DNA from: CBDANW01 sp965197825
GTDB lineage: Bacteria; Acidobacteriota; Vicinamibacteria; Marinacidobacterales; DATDRI01
DNA: 64,000 bases
NCBI GenBank assembly: GCA_965197825.1
Contig: CBDANW010000003.1
Span: 186,001-250,000, forward strand
Reading direction: 5' to 3'
Part shown: positions 18,504 through 26,201 of the stretch, in pieces
Position numbering within the stretch: position 1 is the stretch's first letter
Layout of the letters: each line of letters begins with the position of its first letter
Notes under the pieces: generated by a model
The model's input: only the letters and a program-made list of their open reading frames with translations
Told to the model about the DNA's origin: nothing
Database searches by the model: none
Program-made: the position numbers and the translations under genes

Positions 18504-19602
18504 AAAAAGCGCTTACGCTCCATTTAGCGCGCGGCGAAGGTCGCGAGCGCTATTTTGGCTGTAATTTAATGCAGCGTAAAGTCTTAGCGTCATCTCACCA
18601 ACACTTAATGGCGGAAGCACCGCTGCCTGAACTTTTTTACACACCTATTGACAAGAGCTTGTGAGAAGCTCGAAAACCTTCAAAGCTGTAATCACCTCCG
18701 TGCTCGCGGGGGGATGTCCCGCCGGATGTTGAATTTGGGGTAGCGGCGGCTCCTTGGCCGGCCTAAGAATAGGTCTGCCAATAAACCGTCTCCAGAGGGG
18801 GACAAGGAGCCACCAATGCCTAGGAAATCGAAGAAGCCAGTAAGAAAGCAAACTGACCTTGCCCAGGAAAAGTGGACAGGTTGATTATCTCGCATGAGCC
18901 GTTTTGAGGTCATGAATCCGTTCGAACACCATTGGGCTGTTGTAATCGAGTGACGAGTGGAGTCGATACGGATTGTAGAACCCCTCGATGTAGCTCGCGA
19001 CCGCGTCTTTGGCCATACGTCGTGTTGGCCAACTACATCGGTGGAGGAGCTCGGTCTTGAGCGTGCCTAAGAAGCTCTCGGTCACGGCGTTGTCCCAGCA
19101 ATCACCCTTGCGGCTCATCGAGCACGGCCTGGTAGGTCGCAGCCGCGTATTGAGTACCACGGTCTGAATGATGCACCAAGCCACTTTCCGGCAGGCGGCG
19201 CCCCAAGGCCATGTGAAGCGCCTCGAGAGCAAGCTCCGCGCGCAGGTGGGGCTGCATCGCCCAGCCTACGACACGACGCGAGAACAGATCGAGGATGACC
19301 GCCAAGTAGAGCCAGCCTTCCCAAGTCCGGATGTAGGTTATGTCCGTCACCCAGAACTGGTTCGGTCGTTCGGCTTCGAAGTTCCGGCCGAGCACGTTGG
19401 GTGCGATGGGGCGATCGTGCTTGCTGTCGGTCGTGCGGCGAAAACGCTTGCTGGGCAGACCCTGTAGGCCCATCTCACGCATCAGCCGTGCCACTCGCTG
19501 CTTGCCTACCTCGACGTTCTCCCCGTCAAGCTGGCGACGTACACGCTCCCTGCCGTAGGTACCACGGCTATGGGCGTGGATCGCTTGGATGCGCAGCTTC
19601 AG

Positions 19603-21002
19603 GGTCAAGTCTTAATTTTCCTGTCAAATCTCCGTACGGTTCCCCGCGCTCGGTTAAGCTGCTGATTCCTCCGACGTGCCTTGCGGGAGAAGCTCGTTGC
19701 GAAGCTCCTCGACTTTCCTAGCGGCGAAGACATCCATCCTCACGCCGCGCCATTTGTTTGCGACGGCCAAGAGCACAGCGAACGAGAGTTTCATCGCGGC
19801 CTCCTCGGTGAAGAAGTGAGGAATGACCTTTGTGCGACGTTTGTGCTCTCCGAACGTGCGCTCAAGTAGATTCGACGTGCGAAGCCTTTTGTGATGCGCC
19901 GCAGGAAGGCGTAGCGCCTGAAGCCACGCTTCGAAGGTCTCTTCCATGCACTTCATCGCGCTCGGGAATCGTTGACGGTACCGAGCGATCACCTCCCGAC
20001 CCTTCTTCAGCCCTTGCTCGTAGCTGTTCGCATGGAACGACTCAAGGATGGCCGCCTTGAGTTCGTCGCGCACTTCCTTCGGAGCCTTGCCCAGGATGTT
20101 CTCGAGGCGGTGCTTCTGGCAACGTTGCTTGAGGCTTCGAGGGAAGACCTCTGCGATCGCTTTGAGCACTCCAGGATTCCCGTCCGTCACGATGAGCAAC
20201 GGCTCCCTCATTCCTCGGGCCACCATCTCCTGCAAAAACCCCTTCCAGTTCTCGTAGGATTCTCGGTTGCCGACACCGATATGAAGAAGAACTCGCGTCC
20301 CATCAGCGCGATAGCCGGTCGCAACGAGGATGGGCTCTTTCCTCTCCGCTCCTTGGTGGTAGCGCAGGTACGTGCCGTCGAGCTCGAGATACAACAGCTT
20401 CTCGTTCGAGAGATCCCGTTTTCGAAACGCCTCGAAATCCTCCGACAGACACCGTGTGACCCGGCTCACCACCGACTTCGAGACACCCGTGCCGCTCAGC
20501 ACGTCCGCGAACGTCGCCTCAATGTCACGCGTCGACATCCCGTGGACGTACATCCGCGCGATCAGTTCATCGAGTTTCTCGGTCCGGCTCACGTAGGCGT
20601 CGAGAATCTTTGACTGAAACACCTTCTCTGTTTCTCGTACCCGCGGCACTTGCACCGTTACCGCTCCCTCGCCCGTGAGGACCCGATGCGACTCATACCC
20701 GTTGCGTCGTCCCTTCTCCTTCGTCGTTGCCGGAGCGTTCTCATAGTAGTTTCGACCCAACGCCTCCGTCACCTCGCGCTCCAACGCATATTGAAGCATC
20801 ATCTGAGCTCCCGACCGGACGATCTCCGAGAGATTCATCTCCCCAAATACCAGTTGTTCCTCGAACTGCTTGAGCAATCGCTGACTCGGTAGTACCTTTC
20901 CCATGATGTATGGTTCTCCTTTTCTGTCCCCATGACGGGGACGGGTTTGAGCTTGGGGAACCATACATCGTTTTTCTTTGACAGGAATCTTAAGACATCA
21001 CC
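19603..21002 (-). mobile_element. IS256-type insertion sequence IS-C
   Basis: A 1400-base element with about 26-base imperfect inverted repeats (GGTCAAGTCTTAA at the left; the right end reads GGTGATGTCTTAA inward) and a 9-base target duplication CAGCTTCAG (19594-19602 and 21003-21011). It is inserted in orfB of IS-B copy 1 and is the youngest layer of the nest. Confidence 0.93.
19654..20904 (-). CDS. IS-C transposase (IS256 family), intact
   Basis: Start at ATG 20904 with GGAG 10 bases upstream; 416 residues, normal for IS256-type transposases. DDE residues are in YLELDGTYLRYH, LLIVTDGNPGVLKA and LLERTFGEHKRR; the zinc-like CQKHRLENIL segment and the Mutator-type RCL...SVVSR region are present. 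No disruption is seen, so this copy could be active. Only about 25-30% alike to the IS-A transposase by eye, thus a separate element. Confidence 0.93.
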   Translation of the reverse strand: MGKVLPSQRLLKQFEEQLVFGEMNLSEIVRSGAQMMLQYALEREVTEALGRNYYENAPATTKEKGRRNGYESHRVLTGEGAVTVQVPRVRETEKVFQSKILDAYVSRTEKLDELIARMYVHGMSTRDIEATFADVLSGTGVSKSVVSRVTRCLSEDFEAFRKRDLSNEKLLYLELDGTYLRYHQGAERKEPILVATGYRADGTRVLLHIGVGNRESYENWKGFLQEMVARGMREPLLIVTDGNPGVLKAIAEVFPRSLKQRCQKHRLENILGKAPKEVRDELKAAILESFHANSYEQGLKKGREVIARYRQRFPSAMKCMEETFEAWLQALRLPAAHHKRLRTSNLLERTFGEHKRRTKVIPHFFTEEAAMKLSFAVLLAVANKWRGVRMDVFAARKVEELRNELLPQGTSEESAA

Positions 21003-21145
21003 CAGCTTCAGCTTCCCATCCTCACACTGTCGCTTGCTGGGCGCGCGCTTCATCTGAGCGTAGTAGCCGCTGGTCGATACCCTCAGAACTCGGCACATCA
21101 CCCGCACCGGGTAGTTGGCCCGCTCCGCGTGAATGAATTTGAATC

Positions 21146-21484
21146 TCATTCGCTTTCCTTCGCGAAGAAGGCCGCCGCCTTTTTTAATATTTCTCGCTCT
21201 TGCTCCAACGTACGCACTCGACGCCGTAGCGAACGGAGCTCATCACGTTCCGCCGTCGTCAGAGCCTCGCGTGGACCTTCACCGTGATCAACTTTGTATT
21301 GTTTCACCCAGTTTCGAAGGGCCGATTCCGTCAGGTCCAGTTCCTTAGCGACCTGGCCGATGCTGCCCTCGCCCTCCCTGAACAGCCGGACCGCTTCCTT
21401 CTTGAACTCCCCCGTGAACTTCCTGCGTCGTCGTTCTCCCATGGACGCCTCCAGGCGCATTGTCGCGCCTCGGTTGATGTCCAC
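21146..21484 (-). CDS. IS-B copy 1 orfA (HTH subunit)
   Basis: 112 residues identical in layout to the orfA of the other copies: HTH motif GSIGQVAKELDLTESALRNW and a leucine-zipper-like tail (LRSLRRRVRTLEQEREIL). Intact itself, but its orfB partner is destroyed. Confidence 0.88.
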   Translation of the reverse strand: MDINRGATMRLEASMGERRRRKFTGEFKKEAVRLFREGEGSIGQVAKELDLTESALRNWVKQYKVDHGEGPREALTTAERDELRSLRRRVRTLEQEREILKKAAAFFAKESE

Positions 21485-23157
21485 AAAACCCGGGCAGGGT
21501 CAAACGCACTCGCCTACGGGCAAGGTAGTTGGCCAAGTCGGTCAGATACTGCTACCGATGATAGCTGGGATCGCGGCCACGAAGGCGGATCTGACGGAAT
21601 GGGTGTACGAGCAAGGACTGACAGCTCTGCACCTACTGCTCAGAGAGGACGCCGAGGAGATCGCGGGGCTCAAGGGCAAGCACGAGAAGGAGCGAACTCA
21701 TAACCACTGGGGGAGCACGAACGGAGAGCTGAGCTTCGGTGGTCGTCGCATCCAAGGGTCGCGACCTCGAGTTCGTTCGAAGTCGGGCGAGGAGGCGTCG
21801 CTTCCACACTTCGAAGCCTTCCGCGAAGAAGACCCGCTTCCAGAGCGAGTGTTGAATCAGATCTTGGTGGGGGTATCGACCCGAAATTACGAATCGAGTC
21901 TGGACAAACCCACGGCCAAGTTGAAGTCTCGTGGCACGAGTAAGAGTGCCGCCAGCCGTCACCTCGTGAGCCAGACGACTAAGAAGCTCGAGGAATACCT
22001 GTCTCGGCGGCTAGAGGAGTTCGAGCTTGCGGCACTGATGCTGGATGGCCTTGAGGTGGCCGGACAGACCGTCGTCGTAACTCTCGGTATCACAATAGAT
22101 GGAACGAAGGTGCCCCTGGGTATATGGCTGGGCTCGACGGAGAACTCTCGGGTGTGCACCGCGATGTTGCAGGACCTTCTCGAGCGAGGCTTGCGCGTCG
22201 ATGAGTCGATTCTCTGCGTAGTGGACGGAGGCAAAGGCATCCGCAAGGCACTCGTCGACGTTTTGGGGGACCTCGCGGTCATCCAAAGGTGCCAGATCCA
22301 TAAACTCCGGAATCTTCGCTCGTACCTTCCCAAGTCTCGTCACGCCTACGTGCTCCAGACGATGAAGGAAGCCTACAAGTGCAAGAGTGCCGACAAGGCG
22401 CGCAAGCGACTTCAGGCATTGGTGTCGTGGCTCGAGCGAAACGGCTACGACGAAGCTGCCGGAAGCCTTCGTGAAGGGATGGAAGAGACACTCACGGTCG
22501 TGAAGCTCGCGCTGCCCGCCTTACTTCGCCAGTTTCTTGCCACGACGAACGCCATTGAGAATCTCAACGGAACCATTCGCAGAGTATCGAGAAACGTCAA
22601 GCGTTGGTAGAGTCCTTCCATGGTTCGCCGATGGACCGCTCTTGGCGTCGTCACCGCGCAGAAAAAGTTCCGGCGTATCAAAGGCTATCGCCATATGGGC
22701 GCTCTCGTTCACGCGCTTAGAAGCAAACAGAAATCTCTTGACAGCGATGTGTTTGCTGCCTAAGAGTATTCACAGGTGCCGCCGCTACCCGACCAAATTC
22801 AACAGCGGCCGGGACATCCCCGCTCGCGGTCCTGATTGCCTTAGCCCTTTTCCTCCGGGGCAGAACTGTTTCACAAGCCGGCGTGGTCATCAATGAGGTA
22901 CTGGTCTCGAACGCGTTTTCCATTTTGGACGACGACCGGCACAGCACCGACTGGGTCGAGCTGGTAAACATAGGAAGCCGCCCGCTCAATCTCGGCGGTT
23001 TCGGTCTCAGCGACGATGTGGGGCAGCCCAAGAAGTGGGTTTTCCCGGATACAACCCTGGCTCCCGGTCAGACCCTACTGGTCTGGTGCTCGGGGAAGAA
23101 CCGGATCGCACAACCCGCTCCCGTCTCCCCCGGTAGAGTTGACCCTGCCCGGGTTTT

Positions 23158-23496
23158 GTGGACATCAACCGAGGCGCGACAATGCGCCTGGAGGCGTCCA
23201 TGGGAGAACGACGACGCAGGAAGTTCACGGGGGAGTTCAAGAAGGAAGCGGTCCGGCTGTTCAGGGAGGGCGAGGGCAGCATCGGCCAGGTCGCTAAGGA
23301 ACTGGACCTGACGGAATCGGCCCTTCGAAACTGGGTGAAACAATACAAAGTTGATCACGGTGAAGGTCCACGCGAGGCTCTGACGACGGCGGAACGTGAT
23401 GAGCTCCGTTCGCTACGGCGTCGAGTGCGTACGTTGGAGCAAGAGCGAGAAATATTAAAAAAGGCGGCGGCCTTCTTCGCGAAGGAAAGCGAATGA
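23158..23496 (+). CDS. IS-B copy 2 orfA
   Basis: HTH DNA-binding subunit, GTG start (alternative ATG at 23182), 112 residues. Near its end the mRNA has AAAAAAG (23457-23463), the slippery heptamer used by many IS3 elements for -1 frameshifting into orfB, whose ATG overlaps the orfA stop (ATGA). A fused OrfAB transposase is therefore expected. Confidence 0.92.
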   Translation: MDINRGATMRLEASMGERRRRKFTGEFKKEAVRLFREGEGSIGQVAKELDLTESALRNWVKQYKVDHGEGPREALTTAERDELRSLRRRVRTLEQEREILKKAAAFFAKESE

Positions 23497-24371
23497 GATT
23501 CAAATTCATTCACGCGGAGCGGGCCAACTACCCGGTGCGGGTGATGTGCCGAGTTCTGAGGGTATCGACCAGCGGCTACTACGCTCAGATGAAGCGCGCG
23601 CCCAGCAAGCGACAGTGTGAGGATGGGAAGCTGAAGCTGCGCATCCAAGCGATCCACGCCCATAGCCGTGGTACCTACGGCAGGGAGCGTGTACGTCGCC
23701 AGCTTGACGGGGAGAACGTCGAGGTAGGCAAGCAGCGAGTGGCACGGCTGATGCGTGAGATGGGCCTACAGGGTCTGCCCAGCAAGCGTTCTCGCCGCAC
23801 GACCGACAGCAAGCACGATCGCCCCATCGCACCCAACGTGCTCGGCCGGAACTTCGAAGCCGAACGACCGAACCAGTTCTGGGTGACGGACATAACCTAC
23901 ATCCGGACTTGGGAAGGCTGGCTCTACTTGGCGGTCATCCTCGATCTGTTCTCGCGTCGTGTCGTCGGCTGGGCGATGCAGCCCCACCTGCGCGCGGAGC
24001 TTGCTCTCGAGGCGCTTCACATGGCCTTGGGGCGCCGCCTGCCGGAAAGTGGCTTGGTGCATCATTCAGACCGTGGTACTCAATACGCGGCTGCGACCTA
24101 CCAGGCCGTGCTCGATGAGTACGGCATCGTGTGCTCGATGAGCCGCAAGGGTGATTGCTGGGACAACGCCGTGACCGAGAGCTTCTTAGGCACGCTCAAG
24201 ACCGAGCTCCTCCACCGATGTAGTTGGCCAACACGACGTATGGCCAAAGACGTGGTCGCGAGCTACATCGAGGGGTTCTACAATCCGTATCGACTCCACT
24301 CGTCACTCGATTACAACAGCCCAATGGTGTTCGAACGGATTCATGACCTCAAAACGGCTCATGCGAGATAA
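23493..24371 (+). CDS. IS-B copy 2 orfB transposase (rve/DDE)
   Basis: 292 residues. Integrase-core DDE: Asp in FWVTDITYI, Asp in HHSDRGTQYAA, Glu in DNAVTESFLGTLK. N-terminal HTH_21 segment SRGTYGRERVRRQL. Differs from copy 5 by single residues (SKRSRRT for SKRFRRT; MAKDVV for MAKDAV). Appears functional. Confidence 0.93.
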   Translation: MRFKFIHAERANYPVRVMCRVLRVSTSGYYAQMKRAPSKRQCEDGKLKLRIQAIHAHSRGTYGRERVRRQLDGENVEVGKQRVARLMREMGLQGLPSKRSRRTTDSKHDRPIAPNVLGRNFEAERPNQFWVTDITYIRTWEGWLYLAVILDLFSRRVVGWAMQPHLRAELALEALHMALGRRLPESGLVHHSDRGTQYAAATYQAVLDEYGIVCSMSRKGDCWDNAVTESFLGTLKTELLHRCSWPTRRMAKDVVASYIEGFYNPYRLHSSLDYNSPMVFERIHDLKTAHAR

Positions 24372-24431
24372 TCAACCTGTCCACTTTTCCTGGGCAAGGT
24401 CAAGTAGGGGGGGAGGAGAAGTGTCCCCCCA

Positions 24432-24478
24432 CCCCCTCATCACACCGGACGTGTGGATTTCCCACATACGGCGCTCCC
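24432..24478 (-). ncRNA. Group II intron domain V
   Basis: Read on the minus strand: AGCGCC, a stem capped by a GAAA tetraloop (TGTGGGAAATCCACA), the CGTCCGGT bulge side, then GATGAGGGGG. This is the catalytic AGC-triad hairpin conserved in bacterial group II introns. It is intact although the intron as a whole is not. Confidence 0.75.
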
Positions 24479-24524
24479 ACCGCCTTAGCCAGAGGCATTA
24501 CGCGAGAAGTGTCAGGTTCACCAG

Positions 24525-25880
24525 TCATAGGTACGTGAGACCCAGGTTGGCGAAGTGACGGTAGAACGTCATCCCTTTCGGAGGGCGAAAGGGCCGTTGA
24601 CTTCGGCGACGCAGGTGGACCCCGAGGCGGCGACGGGCGAAGCGGTTCACCTTCCGGAAGTGTCACCGGGGGTGTCCGTATCGAAAATAGTTGGCCCAGC
24701 CGTCGAGATTACGGTTCAACTCCCGGATCAGCGCCGGGATGGGTTTCCAGCAGTTGCGGCTGGCCGTCATCTCTTTTAGCTTGGCAAACTCGCGCTTCAA
24801 AGCCTTGGGTGAGGGCATCACGTTCAGATACTTATGATCGCCCCCTTTCAAGTCGCGGTGGTACTGCAACGTGAATCCCAGATACTCCAAGCGCTCGCCT
24901 TTCGATAAGTTCACAACTCGGGTTTTCTTCCGGTTGATGGTTAGCCCCATCCATCCTTCGAGTGTCTCCTCCACAAACTTTTGGAGGTCCGCACCTTGAT
25001 ATCGGGCCAGCACCACGAGGTCGTCCGCATAGCGGACTAGTCGGGCGTTGGCCTAGTATCTTGGGCCTGACTTCCGATGAAAGACTTTGTCGAACCAGTG
25101 GAGGTAGGCGTTCGCCAGCAATGGGGAGATCACTCCTCCTTGAGGCGTGCCTTGCCGACTGCGACGATAATTTAATTTCCCGTCGTCGTCTTTTTCCACT
25201 ATGGGAGTTCGCAGCCACATTCGGATCAATTTGAGTAGAGCCCGATCCGCTATGCGGTATTCCAGTACTTTCATCAGTTTGTCGTGGGGAATAGAATCGA
25301 AGTAGCCTCTCAGGTCCGCGTCGTACACCTCCGTGAATCCCTGCTTGATGTGCGTTTGCAGCTTGTCCATCGCATCATGGGCACTCCTTCCGCGGCGAAA
25401 TCCGTGAGAGCAATCTTCGAAATCCGCTTCGAATATCGGCTCCATGATGAGATACGCTGCCATTTGGACCACGCGGTCCCGCACCGTTGGGATGCCTAAC
25501 GGGCGTTTACTCCCATCCGGCTTGTCGATGTACGTGCGTCGAGTGGCTTGAGCTTTGTAGGTCTTCTCACGCAGTTCACGTTGCAGTCGCTCGATGAGCT
25601 GCGCGGAGCCGTCCTCCGAGTTCACGATTTGGTCAATCGTTACTCCGTCGACTCCCGGTGCACCCTTATTCCTGCGCACCTGCGCCCACGCCGTTTCAAG
25701 CACATCTTGCCGATAGAGATGACTATACAAGGTGTAAAATCGAAACTTCGGCTCTTGCTTGGCCTTCTGGTGCAGCTTGTGTCTCAGAGTGGAGAGTTTC
25801 TCTGGTATCTTTTGACTTGTTCGCCTTTCTGGCGGTCCGTCCATCCAATACCAGGGCATCATCATAGGGTAGTTACCCAA
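24525..25880 (-). pseudogene. ltrA: Group II intron reverse transcriptase/maturase with two internal stops
   Basis: One 452-codon frame with TAG at about 25053 and TGA at 24663. Before the TAG: RT motifs from RRTYIDKPDGSKRPLGIPTV through DADLRGYFDSIPHDKL and RQGTPQGGVISPLLANAYL. After it: LVRYADDLVVLARY with the catalytic YADD. Then LEYLGFTLQY and the maturase-type tail RFARRRLGVHLRRRSQRP. The TAG sits where relatives usually have Trp in a WANARLVRYADD context. Since both stops are of different type and the intron is truncated, this is simple decay. Confidence 0.88.
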
Positions 25881-25921
25881 TCGATTCTGAGCTACCCTCA
25901 GAAGGTGTGGAAATAAAGTAA

Positions 25922-25941
25922 TGACCTTGCCCAGGAAAAGT
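25922..25941 (-). repeat. IS-B terminal tip, 20 bases
   Basis: TGACCTTGCCCAGG followed by AAAAGT is identical to the outer 20 bases of the orfB end of IS-B, then the match stops. It abuts the truncated group II intron, which suggests an IS-B-mediated deletion removed both the intron 5' half and most of that IS-B. Confidence 0.75.
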
Positions 25942-26018
25942 CCTGCGGCGCGAAATACCCTGGATTCTGCGCGGATTCCAACGGCGTCTAAGCTTCTGAT
26001 TTGTGGTCTATTTCAAAA

Positions 26019-26041
26019 GGGCCGAGTTTTGGCACAGGACG
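26019..26041 (+). repeat. 23-base repeat, also at 31510-31532
   Basis: GGGCCGAGTTTTGGCACAGG plus ACG occurs exactly twice, here and at 31510 just before an integrase-type transposase fragment. Probably a terminal or subterminal piece of a lost element. The surrounding 25942-26201 holds no gene I can support. Confidence 0.6.
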
Positions 26042-26201
26042 GGCTGGAAACGGACTCACGGTGCGGCTAGTGAGGCACTCCGGCAGGAAACGGGGAGAAA
26101 CAGATAGGCCGCGCCTACGGAGCACCGCGCCAGCCCTCGACCGTACCGGCGTCAGGAGACGCGTTCGAACGCGGTCGTCGGCCAGCGTTCCCCGAGTAGC
26201 C

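Larger units (their letters stand above)
18885..21149 (-). pseudogene. IS-B copy 1 orfB, interrupted and frameshifted
   Basis: Rve-type DDE transposase subunit. Its 5' part (21149 to about 21003) is separated from the rest (19602 to 18885) by IS-C. The rest lost 23 bases between two copies of CTCATCGAGCAC, which shifts the frame after DRGTQYAAATYQAVLDE. Inactive. Confidence 0.9.
18854..21502 (-). mobile_element. IS3-type insertion sequence IS-B, copy 1, interrupted by IS-C
   Basis: Ends TGACCTTGCCCAGG... and ...CCCGGGCAGGGTCA (about 26-base imperfect inverted repeats) with a 3-base target duplication AAC (18851-18853, 21503-21505), typical of the IS3 family. It sits in the transposase gene of IS-A copy 2. 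It carries IS-C at 19603-21002 and also a 23-base internal deletion near 19112. Confidence 0.93.
18816..22610 (+). pseudogene. IS-A copy 2 transposase, split after about 12 codons
   Basis: The transposase ATG at 18816 is followed by only 38 coding bases before IS-B. The rest resumes at 21506 and runs to TAG 22608-22610 without frameshift. A longer apparent frame starting at 21294 is an artefact of reading antisense through IS-B. Differs from copy 3 at a few residues (RIQGSRP, DKPTAKL, LRQFLAT). Confidence 0.88.
18710..22821 (+). mobile_element. IS-A copy 2, interrupted by IS-B
   Basis: Left arm 18710-18853 and right arm 21503-22821 are the two parts of one IS-A. It is flanked by an exact 8-base target duplication GCTCGCGG (18702-18709 and 22822-22829), as expected for the IS256 family. 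It lies inside the LTD gene. Confidence 0.93.
18661..23139 (+). pseudogene. Lamin-tail-domain (LTD) exported protein, broken by multiple insertions
   Basis: Joining 18661-18709 to 22830-23139 across IS-A copy 2 (and removing one 8-base repeat) restores one frame. GTG 18661 begins a signal peptide (RSSKTFKAVITSVLAVLIAL) that continues into LALFLRGRTVSQAG and then an LTD domain: VVINEVLVSNAFSILDD, DWVELVNIGSRPLNLGG, GLSDDVGQPKKWVFPD, LAPGQTLLVWCSG. LTD modules are Ig-like folds on exported proteins. The frame is lost near 23133, where an antisense group II intron begins; everything downstream of the domain is gone. IS-A cut it within the signal peptide. Confidence 0.82.
23140..24402 (+). mobile_element. 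IS-B copy 2, complete
   Basis: A 1263-base element with both ends intact and the 3-base duplication AGT (23137-23139 and 24403-24405). It landed in the last bases of the group II intron, 7 bases from the inferred intron end. Confidence 0.94.
23133..25921 (-). mobile_element. Group II intron remnant, 5'-truncated, containing IS-B copy 2
   Basis: Minus-strand retroelement. From right to left: reverse transcriptase frame (25880 to 24525), domain V (GGAGCGCCGTATGTGGGAAA... at about 24475-24435), a G6/C6 domain VI hairpin (24430-24405), then after the IS-B insertion the terminal CTCTAC at 23138-23133. Only about 40 bases precede the RT frame where several hundred bases of domains I-III are expected; at 25922 the sequence changes abruptly to an IS-B tip. 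The intron therefore lost its 5' half and cannot splice. It lies antisense in the LTD gene. Confidence 0.8.

Noticed and set aside
18499..18660. A small coding frame or RNA gene before the LTD gene.
   Set aside because: No ribosome site, no conserved pattern and no convincing hairpin.
21294..21503. A longer start for the IS-A copy 2 transposase.
   Set aside because: It is antisense to IS-B orfA; the true start is at 18816, separated by the nest.
24663..24665. TGA in the group II RT as a selenocysteine codon.
   Set aside because: It lies in a variable linker, there is no SECIS-like hairpin, and the same frame also has a TAG.
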